Counted from the stretch's first letter, positions 45,560 to 57,179 are shown. The stretch: DNA of 64,000 nt from Microbacterium sp. NC79 (GCF_019061125.1 NZ_JAHQYI010000001.1:1240001-1304000), one strand, 5' to 3'. The notes: a model not told the origin generated them from the letters alone. A program made the numbers and translations.

Positions 45560-45716
45560 AGACCCTTGGTGCGCATACCGCGTCGTCCGCCCAGGCGGCG
45601 TCGAAAGACTTGCAGCCGCACCACCTCCTTGTGAGGGCCTGATTTTCGGGTGATGCAAGCAGAGTCTTTTACGACATTTCGGAGCAATTCAGCTCCCTAA
45701 CGAAACAAGGTGTGAA
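45560..45716 (+). promoter_or_regulatory. rplU leader with anti-Shine-Dalgarno mimic
   Basis: AAAGACTTGCA (45604-45614) pairs with TGCAA (45654-45658) and AGTCTTT (45663-45669) to close a hairpin. Its large loop contains CACCTCCTT (45622-45630), identical to the anti-Shine-Dalgarno end of 16S rRNA. The right arm is followed by TT. The leader could sequester the rplU ribosome site or bind protein L21 for feedback. Function is inferred. Confidence 0.5.
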
Positions 45717-46025
45717 GTGGTTTACGCAGTTGTGCGCGCCGGCGGACGTCAGGAGAAGGTGGAAGTTGGCACCATCGTGCAGCTCGACCGTCTCAAGGCA
45801 GCTCAGGGTGAGAAGATCGAACTGCCCGCTGTCCTGCTCGTTGACGGCGAAGCCGTAACGACCGACGCGGACAAGCTCGCGAAGGTTAAGGTCACCGCTG
45901 AGGTTCTTGGCAACCTCCGTGGCCCGAAGATCGTCATCCAGAAGTACAAGAACAAGACCGGCTACAAGAAGCGCCAGGGTCACCGTCAGGACCTGACTCG
46001 CGTCAAGGTCACCGGCATCAAGTAA
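45717..46025 (+). CDS. rplU: Ribosomal protein bL21
   Basis: 102 residues, complete. It has the typical start [17 protein letters not shown] and the C-terminal [21 protein letters not shown] that contacts 23S rRNA. The GTG start at 45717 is set by family length, with AAGG upstream. It is co-transcribed with rpmA 18 bp downstream. Confidence 0.96.
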   Translation: MVYAVVRAGGRQEKVEVGTIVQLDRLKAAQGEKIELPAVLLVDGEAVTTDADKLAKVKVTAEVLGNLRGPKIVIQKYKNKTGYKKRQGHRQDLTRVKVTGIK

Positions 46026-46043
46026 GCCAAGGAGAAACACGAG

Positions 46044-46295
46044 ATGGCACACAAAAAGGGCGCAAGCTCCACCCGTAACGGTCGTGACTCCAACGCACAG
46101 CGCCTCGGCGTGAAGCGTTTCGGCGGCCAGACTGTCAACGCAGGCGAGATCCTCGTCCGTCAGCGCGGCACGCACTTCCACCCCGGCGCAAACGTCGGCC
46201 GTGGTGGCGATGACACGCTCTTCGCTCTTGCAGCGGGCGCTGTCGAGTTCGGCACGAAGGGCGGCCGCAAGGTCGTCAATATCGTCGCTGAGTAA
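46044..46295 (+). CDS. rpmA: Ribosomal protein bL27
   Basis: 83 residues: [20 protein letters not shown], then [22 protein letters not shown], the full bL27 signature. The N-terminus lacks the cleaved extension found in Firmicutes and can reach the peptidyl transferase centre directly. AAGGAG precedes the ATG. It sits between rplU and obg, the usual ribosome-assembly cluster. Confidence 0.97.
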   Translation: MAHKKGASSTRNGRDSNAQRLGVKRFGGQTVNAGEILVRQRGTHFHPGANVGRGGDDTLFALAAGAVEFGTKGGRKVVNIVAE

Positions 46296-48681
<2,386 letters not shown>

Positions 48682-48685
<4 letters not shown>

Positions 48686-49944
48686 CCGAAAACTTCCCGC
48701 AGGAGCTGGTACAGCGCCTGGTTGCCGCCAAGGATGCCTCCCGTGAGGTTGCTCGCCTGACGAGTGGCCAAAAGACGACGGTATTGAACGCCATCGCTGA
48801 TGCGTTGGAGTCGTCGAGCGCGCGTATCGTTGCCGCGAACAAGAACGATCTCGACAGGGGCGTGGCCGATGGTATCGGCGATGGCCTTCTTGATCGTCTC
48901 CGTCTCGACGAGGGGCGCATTGCGAACCTCGCAGCCGCCGTTCGCGATGTCGCGAAGCTGCCCGATCCCGTCGGCCAGATTGTTGGCGGGCACCGTTTGC
49001 CTAACGGCGTCGCCCTCGAGCAGGTGCGCGTGCCGTTTGGCGTCGTTGGTGCCATTTATGAGGCGCGTCCGAATGTGACCGTTGACATTGCTTCCCTCGC
49101 ACTGCGCTCAGGCAACGCTGTGCTGTTGCGCGGTGGTTCCGCCGCGCGCGACAGCAACACCGTGCTCGTCGCCATCATGCGTGAGGCACTCGCATCGGCT
49201 GGAGTGACGGCCGACGCGATTGGTTCCGTCGATGACTTTGGCCGTGAGGGTGCTCGTGCCCTGATGAAGGGGCGCGGCTACGTCGACGTTCTCGTGCCCC
49301 GTGGTTCCGCTTCGCTGATCGAAACCGTCGTTACGGAATCGACGGTTCCGGTTATCGAGACGGGGGCTGGCAACGTGCACATTGTGCTCGACGAGTCGGC
49401 GCCGCTGGACTGGGCGCGCGACATCGTGGCAAACGCGAAGACCCAGCGTCCGAGTGTGTGCAACGCCGTCGAGACCGTGCTTGTTCATCAAGCGGCAGCG
49501 GAGCGCCTGATTCCCACGGTGGTCACGGCACTGCAGAGCAATGGCGTGACGGTGCACGGCGATGATCGCGTGCGGAACCTGGCCGCAGACGTTGTGCCTG
49601 CCACCGCGGAGGATTGGGGCACCGAATACCTCAGCCTCGACCTCGCGATGAAGGTTGTTGACTCGCTTGATGAAGCGCTTGCGCACATCCGTCAGTACTC
49701 GACCGGTCACACCGAATCGATCATCACGACCGACCTGCACAACTCCGAGCGCTTCCTCGCGGAAGTCGATTCGGCCGTTGTCATGGTGAACGCGTCAACT
49801 CGTTTCACCGATGGTGGCGAGTTCGGCTTCGGAGCCGAGGTCGGAATTTCAACCCAGAAACTTCACGCTCGTGGCCCCATGGGGCTCAGCGAGCTGACCA
49901 GCACGAAGTGGCTCGCGCGCGGCGCGGGACAGGTTCGCGCATAA
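48682..49944 (+). CDS. proA: Glutamate-5-semialdehyde dehydrogenase (gamma-glutamyl phosphate reductase)
   Basis: 420 residues of an ALDH-fold enzyme that reduces the ProB product with NADPH. Catalytic Cys260 is in QRPSVCNAVETVL. The substrate region RVPFGVVGAIYEARPNVT and the C-terminal NASTRFTDGGEFGFGAEVGIST are family signatures. GTG start at 48682 overlaps the proB stop (GTGA). A possible promoter (TAGACT, 49950-49955) follows for the next small gene. Confidence 0.95.
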
Positions 49945-49994
49945 CGAACTAGACTGAGAATAACCTCTCAGAGATCACCTGATCGGAGTTATCA

Positions 49995-50216
49995 ATGACC
50001 ATCGCATCCGCGATCCTCACGACCGCCGCAGAAGGCGGCCACGACCCGCTCGCCGTCATGATGCAGACCTTCCCGGCCTTCATCATCGCGATCGGCATTT
50101 TCGGACTGCTGGCGCTCGTCGTCGCTTCCTACCGCAACGTCTCAAACCGTCACGCACCGAAGGCAGAACAGTACGCTGCTCGCCACGGTGGCGACGCGCA
50201 CGGAGCAGGTCACTAG
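49995..50216 (+). CDS. Small single-pass membrane protein
   Basis: 73 residues. A short N-terminal region is followed by one membrane helix (about 26-45, FPAFIIAIGIFGLLALVVAS), then a basic/His-rich tail (YRNVSNRHAPKAEQYAARHGG...GAGH). There is no lipobox. Function is unknown. A -10 TAGACT at 49950-49955 and a CGGAG site 8 nt before the ATG support expression. It stands between proA and nadD, only 9 bp before the latter. Confidence 0.65.
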   Translation: MTIASAILTTAAEGGHDPLAVMMQTFPAFIIAIGIFGLLALVVASYRNVSNRHAPKAEQYAARHGGDAHGAGH

Positions 50217-50225
50217 GTTTTCTTG

Positions 50226-50822
50226 ATGACGCAGACGCGGCCTCCTCGTATCGGGGTGATGGGTGGGACATTCGATCCCATTCATCATGGTCACCTGGTA
50301 GCAGCGAGTGAGGCCGCTCACTCTTTTGACCTCGATGAGGTCGTTTTCGTGCCAACCGGGCAACCGTGGCAGAAATCTGGAGTGAGCAATCGCGAGCACC
50401 GGTATGAAATGACCGTCATCTCGACCGCGTCGAATCCTCGATTTACCGTGAGCCGCGTTGATGTTGATCGTGAAGGCCCGACCTACACGATCGACACGCT
50501 GCGCGACCTCAAGGCACAGCGCCCTGACGCCGATCTGTTCTTCATCACCGGAGCAGACGCCGTCGCACAAATTCTCAGTTGGCGCGATCACGACGAACTG
50601 TGGGATCTTGCCCACTTCGTCGCGGTCTCACGTCCAGGGCATGTCCTCAGCACCGAAGGACTTCCCAGCGAACGTGTGAGTCAATTAGAGATCCCCGCAA
50701 TGGCAATTTCATCGACAGACTGTCGCGAACGAGTACAAAGAGGACACCCTGTGTGGTACCTCGTTCCTGACGGTGTCGTGCAATACATTGCAAAGCATCA
50801 CCTTTATCGGAGCACCGAATGA
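50226..50822 (+). CDS. nadD: Nicotinate-nucleotide adenylyltransferase
   Basis: 198 residues of a nucleotidyltransferase that makes deamido-NAD from nicotinate mononucleotide and ATP. The signature [12 protein letters not shown] near the N-terminus carries the ATP-binding (H/T)xGH element, and [13 protein letters not shown] near the end is the second conserved block. ATG at 50226 is used; a TTG one codon earlier is possible. The stop overlaps the next gene by 4 bp. rsfS follows two genes on, the usual nadD-rsfS neighbourhood. Confidence 0.93.
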   Translation: MTQTRPPRIGVMGGTFDPIHHGHLVAASEAAHSFDLDEVVFVPTGQPWQKSGVSNREHRYEMTVISTASNPRFTVSRVDVDREGPTYTIDTLRDLKAQRPDADLFFITGADAVAQILSWRDHDELWDLAHFVAVSRPGHVLSTEGLPSERVSQLEIPAMAISSTDCRERVQRGHPVWYLVPDGVVQYIAKHHLYRSTE

Positions 50823-52174
50823 CCCCCAGCGACCAGTCTGCAGACCAGCAGCTGACGCGCCGTCAGCTACGCGAAATCCGGATGACCGGCGCTACGCCTA
50901 TCGTCACGGCAGAGGCTGCCGCCGAAGCGTTGGCACAGTCTGCGCCGACGCCGGAACCAGCAGAGAATGCTGAGACAGCTCCGGCTGTTGAACAGGCGGC
51001 ACCTCAAGAAGTAACCCCGGTCGTCGAGACGCCCGCAGAGCCGCCGTTACACCTACCACGCGCGGCTGAACCCATTGCCGAGACCCCTGCGCCCATCGCC
51101 GATGCGGCTGTCGATCTCGGCGTTCGTGCACGCACGAGGCGGCAGGCGCGCGCTCAAGAGCGTATCCGCACGAACTCGATTCCTGTGCTCACGCCCGAAG
51201 CCGCAACCCCGCCGGCATCCGAGGATGAGCCGCCAGTAACCACTCAGGCTCCTTCAGAAGCAACACCTGCGGCTACAGACAGTGCACCTGCGGTTTCTGA
51301 AGCGGAACCCGTGGTTCCAGACGCCGCACCTGCGGTTTCTGAAGCGGAACCCGTGGTTCCGGAGGCCGCACCTGCGGTTTCTGAAGCGGAACCCGTGGTT
51401 CCGGAGTCGGAACCCGTGGCAGAAGTAGAGCCTGTAGTTCCGGAATCCGCACCTGCGGTTCCTGAAACAGAACCTGCGGCAGAAGCAGAGCCCGTGGTTT
51501 CGGAATCCGCACAGGCGGTTCCGGAAGCAGAGTCGGTGACCATGGATGCGGAATCTGCAGCAGACGCAGAAGACGCACAATCACAGTGGGCACCGCGCGC
51601 GGCTACGGGTGCAGCATCGATTCCGATGTCTGACCCCGCCGAAGCGAGTGACTCATCGCTGTCGGCAGCGACGACCGCGGCGGCTGACGAAGCCCCGGTT
51701 GTTCGAGCTGACTTTGGTTCCGAGATGCTGTCACAGGCCGAAAGCTTCGACGATCTGCTGGTGCGCAGTTCGACGTCGTCAGGTAGCGCGGGCTCAGCAA
51801 GCATGCTGATTCTGCCGGTAGATGTTTCGCTTTCGCCGCTGACGGCACCGGTAACGTCGACAGGTCAGGTGATTCTGACCGGCACGTTCGCGTTGCCAGA
51901 AGGGCTCGGTTCGCAGGGCCACGCGCCCGGCGTCGCGGACGGAAAAGATGTTGACGCTGTTCTAATTGACGGCGAGCTCGCACCCCAATCTTCCCCCACC
52001 CCCATTGCCGCCACAGCGGCTGTGAGTCAAGCAAAGACGCCGGTCGAGATGATTCGCCCGCCGTCCCCTGAAAAGAGCAGCAAATTGGTCGTGGCACTCG
52101 CCATTACCGCCGGCCTGCTCTCATTGGCTGCTATTGGCTTCACCATCTATGTCGTAACGACCGGAAAGTTCTAA
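50819..52174 (+). CDS. Large acidic repetitive protein with C-terminal membrane anchor
   Basis: 451 residues. A conserved N-terminal patch ([12 protein letters not shown], about 8-22) with a second Arg-rich patch near 100 ([13 protein letters not shown]) is followed by a Glu/Ala/Pro/Val-rich low-complexity region with repeated [14 protein letters not shown] units. A better-structured stretch (about 310-380) comes next, then one membrane helix ([23 protein letters not shown]) and a short tail, so it is probably tail-anchored with the long acidic arm in the cytoplasm. No domain is recognised. It is coupled to nadD and rsfS. Confidence 0.65.
   Translation: MTPSDQSADQQLTRRQLREIRMTGATPIVTAEAAAEALAQSAPTPEPAENAETAPAVEQAAPQEVTPVVETPAEPPLHLPRAAEPIAETPAPIADAAVDLGVRARTRRQARAQERIRTNSIPVLTPEAATPPASEDEPPVTTQAPSEATPAATDSAPAVSEAEPVVPDAAPAVSEAEPVVPEAAPAVSEAEPVVPESEPVAEVEPVVPESAPAVPETEPAAEAEPVVSESAQAVPEAESVTMDAESAADAEDAQSQWAPRAATGAASIPMSDPAEASDSSLSAATTAAADEAPVVRADFGSEMLSQAESFDDLLVRSSTSSGSAGSASMLILPVDVSLSPLTAPVTSTGQVILTGTFALPEGLGSQGHAPGVADGKDVDAVLIDGELAPQSSPTPIAATAAVSQAKTPVEMIRPPSPEKSSKLVVALAITAGLLSLAAIGFTIYVVTTGKF
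51284..51409 (+). repeat. Three 42-bp coding tandem repeats
   Basis: Nearly identical 42-bp units begin at 51284, 51326 and 51368, each encoding [14 protein letters not shown]. Degenerate copies continue to about 51535. Each unit contains both GGAACC and GGTTCC. Length variation between strains is likely. Confidence 0.88.
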
Positions 52175-52551
52175 TGACGACCTCCCAGACCACGATCGAC
52201 ATGGTGTCGATCGCAGCCCGTGCCGCCGATGCAAAGGGCGGCGTCGACATCGTCGCGCTCGACGTATCTGAGCCGTTGCCGTTCGTCGACGGTTTCGTAA
52301 TTGTCACTGGCCGCAACGAGCGCCAGGTTGCCGCTATCGCGGACGAAGTTGAAGAGAAGATGCTTGAAGCTGGCTACAAGCGCCTGCGCCGCGAGGGCCG
52401 TGCTGACGCTCGCTGGGTGCTGGAAGACTTCGGCGACATTGTCGTGCACGTCTTCCACGAGGAGGAGCGTATGTACTACTCGCTCGAGCGTCTCTGGAGC
52501 GATTGCCCGACCATCCCATTTGAATTACCGACTCCTGTCGAAAATTCCTAA
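52174..52551 (+). CDS. rsfS: Ribosome silencing factor RsfS
   Basis: 125 residues, full length. RsfS (YbeB/Iojap) binds protein uL14 and blocks joining of subunits under starvation. The family core LDVSEPLPFVDGFVIVTGRNERQ and DFGDIVVHVFHEEERMYYSLERLW is clear. It starts inside the stop of the preceding gene (TAATG at 52172-52176). tRNA-Ala follows 63 bp after its stop. Confidence 0.95.
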   Translation: MTTSQTTIDMVSIAARAADAKGGVDIVALDVSEPLPFVDGFVIVTGRNERQVAAIADEVEEKMLEAGYKRLRREGRADARWVLEDFGDIVVHVFHEEERMYYSLERLWSDCPTIPFELPTPVENS

Positions 52552-52614
52552 TTTGGTCATAACCACCATTCAGCATGTAGTAGGCTGGATGAGTTGCCTC
52601 ACAAGGGCAACAGA

Positions 52615-52687
52615 GGGTCTGTGGCGCAGCTGGTAGCGCACCTGCATGGCATGCAGGGGGTCAGGGGTTCGAGTCCCCTCAGATCCA
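52615..52687 (+). tRNA. tRNA-Ala(GGC)
   Basis: 73 nt. The acceptor is GGGTCTG/CAGATCC with one G-T pair. The D arm is TGGCGCAGCTGGTAGCGCA. The anticodon stem CCTGC/GCAGG encloses loop ATGGCAT with anticodon GGC. The T loop is GTTCGAGTC. CCA is not encoded. Confidence 0.94.
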
Positions 52688-52694
52688 CAACAAC

Positions 52695-52726
52695 AAGAAG
52701 AGCGTCTCGCACGAGGCGCTCTTCTT
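52695..52726 (+). terminator. Terminator of tRNA-Ala
   Basis: AAGAAGAGCG (52695-52704) pairs with CGCTCTTCTT (52717-52726), continuing into CTCG/CGAG, directly after the tRNA and ending in a short U run. Confidence 0.8.
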
Positions 52727-52820
52727 CGTTTCTCGCACGCGTAAGGTAGGGACGATTGCTGAGGGTCGCCCTGCTCGCAGGTCGCCGCGCGACCACGCTC
52801 GATGACGTCGGCGTCGCCGC

Positions 52821-54002
52821 TCACTCATACCGCGTGGCGTCGTGAGACGCGCGCTCAATCGGCGAACGCCACACGAGTACCGCCACCACGCCCACGAGAA
52901 TCCCGGTGGTAACGGCGAAGGGCACGGGGAGCAGGGGATCCGCCAGAATGAGAACGACGGCGAGCGGAACCACGGTATTGACCCAGACGTCCGCATTGCG
53001 GCGGATAGCGAGCAGCCACACGCCAAGAACGAAGACCGCGAGCGGGATCGTGTACGCATAGGCGGCCCAGGGGGTCCCGACCTCACTGTGTCCGGTCAGG
53101 ACATCGATCTCGAGCTCAATGCCAGCGGAAAACGCTCCCGCTGCGGCGAAGATGAAGTAATGGCCGTAGCCATAGATCAGTGAGTTGCGCATGCCCCCGA
53201 TCGCGTGATGGTGCGGCGGCCAGAAATAGATCCACCACAGTGCCGCCGTTGCAATCAGTGTCAGCAACGCCGTTCCGACGAGCGATCCGAGTCGCTCGCC
53301 GCTCTGCAATGCGGCAATGATCGCGTTGGACGAAGCCAGCAGACTTTCGCCGAGCAAGATCAGCGTAAACAAGCCGTATCGCTCGGTGATGTGATGCGGA
53401 TGCCACGGCGTGGTTCCATTTTTCTCTGCCACAACAGGTACAGACACCTCCGCGAGGATCAGGACCACGACGACGATGGGGAAGATTGCAGTCGGCAACA
53501 GAAGAGACGCTAGCCAGAGGAGCTGCACGACGGCGATGCCCGCCGCATACGCGAGCGTCGTGCGCCGTAGGATCGGGGTGCCGCGAGACGCGCGGAGCCA
53601 TTGGACGAGCATCGCTGCACGCATGACAACGTACGCGTAGATCGAGATCGTAAAGTTGCCCTCGTTGAATGCTGGGCCGATGCCGGCGGCGAGCACGAGA
53701 ACGCCACTCATCTGCACGATCGTGATGAGCCGATAGAGCCAATCGTCAGTGTCGAAGGAGGTCGCGAACCACGTGAAGTTCATCCACGCCCACCAGATCG
53801 CGAAGAACACGACGGCATAACTCATGATGCCGTCGAGCACATGCGCAGCAGCGAGCGCGTGATGCAGGTTCGCGGAGGCGATGCTGACGGCGACAACGAA
53901 CACCAGGTCGAAGAACAACTCAAGGCTTGATGCCGGGCGGAACGCCTCATGTGGATCACGTGGGCGCATTGGCGTGAGACGGAATCGCGGTGATCCTTGC
54001 AT
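52821..54002 (-). CDS. Low temperature requirement protein A (LtrA) family membrane protein
   Basis: 393 residues with about 11 predicted membrane helices. The N-terminal RPASSLELFFDLVFVVAVS and the middle HPHHITERYGLFTLILLGESLL are hallmark blocks of LtrA (Listeria low temperature requirement) proteins. Function is not known at the molecular level. The ATG at 54000-54002 is preferred over a longer frame because AAGGGGAAAACG lies upstream. It stands alone on the minus strand, opposite the rsfS/tRNA end. Confidence 0.88.
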   Translation of the reverse strand: MQGSPRFRLTPMRPRDPHEAFRPASSLELFFDLVFVVAVSIASANLHHALAAAHVLDGIMSYAVVFFAIWWAWMNFTWFATSFDTDDWLYRLITIVQMSGVLVLAAGIGPAFNEGNFTISIYAYVVMRAAMLVQWLRASRGTPILRRTTLAYAAGIAVVQLLWLASLLLPTAIFPIVVVVLILAEVSVPVVAEKNGTTPWHPHHITERYGLFTLILLGESLLASSNAIIAALQSGERLGSLVGTALLTLIATAALWWIYFWPPHHHAIGGMRNSLIYGYGHYFIFAAAGAFSAGIELEIDVLTGHSEVGTPWAAYAYTIPLAVFVLGVWLLAIRRNADVWVNTVVPLAVVLILADPLLPVPFAVTTGILVGVVAVLVWRSPIERASHDATRYE

Positions 54003-54137
54003 CGTTTTCCCCTTGTTCCGGCTAACCACCGTGCGAGTCGCCGGAGGCGAGCATAGTCCTGTGCAGGACTCGGAACCAAGGGGCCCTGTGGCAAAAGCGC
54101 GGCGCGACATCCGTCGCGCCGCGCAAAACGCGATCGA

Positions 54138-55019
54138 CTAGAGGTGCTTGCCGCCTGTCACCGCGAGTACGGCTCCGGAAACGTACGATGCGTCCTCTGA
54201 TGCCAGATAGACGTAAGCTCCCGCGAGTTCAGCGGGCTGGCCGGCGCGGCCTAGCGGCGTATCTTGCCCGAAGGAAGGAAGTTTATCTGGCCAATCGGTG
54301 GCGGGAATGAGCGGTGTCCAGATGGGGCCAGGAGCGACAGCATTGACTCGAATTCCTGACGCGCCCTGCTCGCTGGCCAGTGCTCGGACGAAGGCGACCT
54401 GAGCCGCCTTCGTCATCGCATAATCGAGGAGCTCAGGAGACGGGGAAGCGGATTGGATTGAAGAAGTCACAATGACGGAACTACCGGGCGGCATGAGCGG
54501 AAGGGCGGTACGTGCCATCCAGAACGGTGCATAAAGGTTCGTCTTCATCACTCGATCGAACTCGATGGTGCTGAAGGCAGCTTGCTCATCGCGGCTGCGT
54601 TGGTACCCGGCGTTGAGCACGAGAATATCGAGGCCGCCCAATGCATCGAATGCGTCCCGCACCACCTTCTCGCTCGTCGCTTCATCAGTGATGTCGCCGG
54701 GCAACGATACTGCAGTGCGCCCGGTGGCCCTCAGCACCTCAAGGGTGTCGTCAGCGTCGTCTTGCTCTTGCGGCAAATGGCTAATCGCAACATCCGCCCC
54801 CTCTCGCGCATACGCGATAGCGACCGCGCGGCCGATGCCGGAGTCGCCACCGGTGATCAGCGCTCGGCGGCCGGTCAGGCGGCGCGCGCCCCGATAAGAA
54901 TCTTCACCGTGATCGGGCCGTGGGTTTGTTTCACTGACAAGCCCGGGTTGGGTGCCGGTATCACGGGGGAAACCGTCGGAGTAGTACTTCGTGCGGGGGT
55001 CCACGATCGATTCAGTCAT
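54138..55019 (-). CDS. SDR-family oxidoreductase (general stress protein 39-like)
   Basis: 293 residues of a short-chain dehydrogenase. A 45-residue N-terminal extension is followed by ALITGGDSGIGRAVAIAYA, the NAD(P)-binding motif. NAG is in LNAGYQRS, and the active-site tetrad includes Ser in VTSSIQSAS and the YAMTK Tyr/Lys. The extension and TGGDSGIGR form place it with the YdaD/YhxC/GsiB-associated stress dehydrogenases; substrate unknown. The ATG at 55017-55019 follows a TAACGT box by 6 nt. Confidence 0.88.
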   Translation of the reverse strand: MTESIVDPRTKYYSDGFPRDTGTQPGLVSETNPRPDHGEDSYRGARRLTGRRALITGGDSGIGRAVAIAYAREGADVAISHLPQEQDDADDTLEVLRATGRTAVSLPGDITDEATSEKVVRDAFDALGGLDILVLNAGYQRSRDEQAAFSTIEFDRVMKTNLYAPFWMARTALPLMPPGSSVIVTSSIQSASPSPELLDYAMTKAAQVAFVRALASEQGASGIRVNAVAPGPIWTPLIPATDWPDKLPSFGQDTPLGRAGQPAELAGAYVYLASEDASYVSGAVLAVTGGKHL

Positions 55020-55025
55020 ACCCCG

Positions 55026-55031
55026 ACGTTA
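55026..55031 (-). promoter_or_regulatory. -10 box of SDR gene, leaderless type
   Basis: TAACGT on the minus strand, 6 nt before the ATG. Confidence 0.55.
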
Positions 55032-55087
55032 GGGGCGGGCGAGATTAGTGGCGAGGGGGTTGACAGCTCTCGAGAGCGATGCGAGGA

Positions 55088-56038
55088 CTACGCTTCGAGA
55101 AGTTTTCGTAGGCCGGTCACGCCGGCCCGCCGACCACCAGCGATCACTTCGCCCCGTTCGTACGCCTCAAAGAGCCGTGGATCTATGTAGCTCGAGCGTG
55201 CGACGCTCTCGGTATTTCCTAACGCCGTGGCGGCCGCTCGCACGGCCTCGTGGATGGCTGCTGCGTGCGCTTTGGCGTCATCCTGAGCGCCATATTCCGC
55301 CAAGGAACGCGCTGCTTCTAACGTGCCATGCAACGTGCGAAAATCTTTTGCGGTGAACTCACCGCCGGTCCGTTCCCGCACATCGGCGTTAACCTCGGGT
55401 GCCCGCAAAGGATGCCAGCCGGCATCATCATGCCACGCGAGGAGCCGCCGACCGGGGCCGCGAGCCGTCAGCAGACGGAGCACGGCGGCAAGATCCGGGT
55501 CGTGGAGCTCGGAGTCCCACCGCAGGCCTCCCTTTGCCCGAAACCTCAGCCCGATATCAGCGTCAGCAAGGCGAACATGGCGACAGCGAAGGGTTGAGAC
55601 ACCGACGGTCTTGTGGGTGTGCTCGTACGCTTCCGATCCGATGCGGACGAGCGCAGAATCAAGAATTCTAAATGCCGCAGCGAGGACAACCCGCCGTTCG
55701 GTGGTTCCGCGGCGCAAATCCTTGGTCACGCCCTGTCTCGCCCTTGGCAATACATCGGCGAGATCCAGTGCACGCGCGAACTTTTCTTCTGCCGCAGCCG
55801 CAATCCACGACGGGTGGTATCGGTATTGGGTGCGACCATCGGCGTCGACGCCGATGGCCAACACCTTGGCATCAGGGGAGTGAGCGATGTAGACATCGTT
55901 CCACGCGGGCGGAATCACGAGATCCCGGAACCGTTGAAGTTGCGTTTCTGAGGTGATGCGGGTGCCGTCGGCGGCACGGTATTCGAAACCGCGCCCGCGC
56001 CGGATTCGCCGTATCGCGTCCGCACCGACCGCGGTCAT
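55088..56038 (-). CDS. DNA topoisomerase IB (poxvirus-like)
   Basis: 316 residues. It begins with RRGRGFEYRAADGTRITS and LVIPPAWNDVYI, the N-terminal domain of bacterial type IB topoisomerases. It continues with EKFARALDLADVLPRAR and the catalytic domain, where Tyr284 in SSYIDPRL is the strand-cutting residue and Arg/His of KTVGVSTLRCRHV and FTAKDFRTLHGT complete the site. The enzyme relaxes supercoils through a 3'-phosphotyrosine link. The start is uncertain: ATG at 56038 has no good ribosome site. It follows the FHA gene by 14 bp and may be read with it. Confidence 0.9.
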   Translation of the reverse strand: MTAVGADAIRRIRRGRGFEYRAADGTRITSETQLQRFRDLVIPPAWNDVYIAHSPDAKVLAIGVDADGRTQYRYHPSWIAAAAEEKFARALDLADVLPRARQGVTKDLRRGTTERRVVLAAAFRILDSALVRIGSEAYEHTHKTVGVSTLRCRHVRLADADIGLRFRAKGGLRWDSELHDPDLAAVLRLLTARGPGRRLLAWHDDAGWHPLRAPEVNADVRERTGGEFTAKDFRTLHGTLEAARSLAEYGAQDDAKAHAAAIHEAVRAAATALGNTESVARSSYIDPRLFEAYERGEVIAGGRRAGVTGLRKLLEA

Positions 56039-56052
56039 GTGTTGTTCCGTGA

Positions 56053-56574
56053 CTAATCGTCCTGGACTTCCCACCCAGCACGTGGCTGTGTGGTTCCGTC
56101 ACTGTAGTCGGGCCGTTTCGGCTGCGGCGGCTGGTCTGACAATTCGCCACCCACGCGCCCGCCAAACGGGCGGCCATGGTCGGCATATTCGTCGCGTTGA
56201 AAGACGAATCGCCACGCTCCGGCCGTGAAATGCGCACCGTGGCGCAGGGTTTCGGTGTTGTCTCCAGGCGCGGTGGCGCTTGACGTCGGGTTGGCGTTCA
56301 TTTCGCCTTCGCCATGGAGGGTCACGACATACTCGTCACGATCGTCGTGCGTAATCGTCGCGTGCAGCGATTCCATGTCAGGAAGCGTCAACGTACACGT
56401 CGGTGAGGAGCCGATCGTCGTTACTTCGTCGACGAGCTCATAGGTCATTCTTTCTGGCTCATTGGTGATGAGAAGCCGCGGGTGTCCTGCACCACGTTCG
56501 GCATGGGTCGTCGTTGCCGGGGGAGTTGAGCGCACCGTTTGGTCGCTCATGGCGCCATGCATTCGTTCGTTCAT
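56053..56574 (-). CDS. FHA-like domain protein, copy 1
   Basis: 173 residues. The central part resembles an FHA phosphothreonine-binding domain: PRLLITNEPERMTYELVDEVTTIGSSPTCTLTLPDMESLHATITHDD matches the expected strands with conserved Gly-Ser and Ser-x-x-His. A conserved tail WRFVFQRDEYADHGRPFGGR follows. The MNERMHGAM start is supported by its match to the paralogue (MNEKLHGAM) and by a TAGCCT box 6 nt upstream. Partner kinase or ligand unknown; no serine/threonine kinase gene is near. Confidence 0.78.
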   Translation of the reverse strand: MNERMHGAMSDQTVRSTPPATTTHAERGAGHPRLLITNEPERMTYELVDEVTTIGSSPTCTLTLPDMESLHATITHDDRDEYVVTLHGEGEMNANPTSSATAPGDNTETLRHGAHFTAGAWRFVFQRDEYADHGRPFGGRVGGELSDQPPQPKRPDYSDGTTQPRAGWEVQDD

Positions 56575-56580
56575 ACCCGC

Positions 56581-56586
56581 AGGCTA
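56581..56586 (-). promoter_or_regulatory. -10 box of FHA copy 1, leaderless type
   Basis: TAGCCT on the minus strand, 6 nt before the ATG. Confidence 0.55.
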
Positions 56587-56669
56587 GGCCAGTTTGCGCG
56601 CAATCGTGAGCCCCTTGACAAGCCAGCAGGACGCCCGCTCAGTCAGGTGCGGCGCCGACGGGGGCGGAA

Positions 56670-57179
56670 CTAGTCTTTCGGGGCTTGCGGCTCCTCCCGG
56701 TGAGCGTAGTCAGGTCGTTGGGGTTGCGACTTCTGCATTGAAGCCCAGCCGCCCTCGCGGCCACCGTACGGGCGTCCGTGGTCGGCGAACTCGTCTCGTT
56801 GAAAAACGAATCGCCACGGGCCCGCTGTGAAGGTGGCTCCGGAACGGAGAATTTCACTGTCTTCACCGCGAGAAACCGGGTCGATGTGCAGGTTCGCATT
56901 GGTTATGCCTGCGCCGATCATCGTCAGCACGTACTCATCACGCTTGTCATGGGAGATGGAGGCATGTGACTGATCGATATCGGGCAAGACGATCGTCGAC
57001 GTTCCAGACGAACCAATCGTGGTGAGATCAGCCGTGAGGTCGAAGACGTATCGGATGTCGGGCTCGCGCGTCACCAGCAGACGAGGGTTTCCTGCGCCCC
57101 ACTCTGCGTGCGTGGTGGTGGGCACGGGGCCAGTGCGTATGTGCTGTTCAGTCATAGCGCCGTGCAATTTTTCGTTCAT
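56670..57179 (-). CDS. FHA-like domain protein, copy 2
   Basis: 169 residues, clearly paralogous to copy 1 over its whole length (NPRLLVTREP, TTIGSSGTSTIVLPD, SHASISHDKRDEYVLT, GPWRFVFQRDEFADHGRPYGGR). Differences concentrate at the loop regions and C-terminal tail, suggesting different partners. The two genes are separated by 95 bp and each has its own leaderless promoter, so they can be regulated separately. Role unknown. Confidence 0.78.
   Translation of the reverse strand: MNEKLHGAMTEQHIRTGPVPTTTHAEWGAGNPRLLVTREPDIRYVFDLTADLTTIGSSGTSTIVLPDIDQSHASISHDKRDEYVLTMIGAGITNANLHIDPVSRGEDSEILRSGATFTAGPWRFVFQRDEFADHGRPYGGREGGWASMQKSQPQRPDYAHREEPQAPKD

Noticed and set aside
51284..51409. Possible CRISPR-like repeat
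   Set aside because: The 42-bp units are contiguous, in frame and encode a peptide repeat within one gene.
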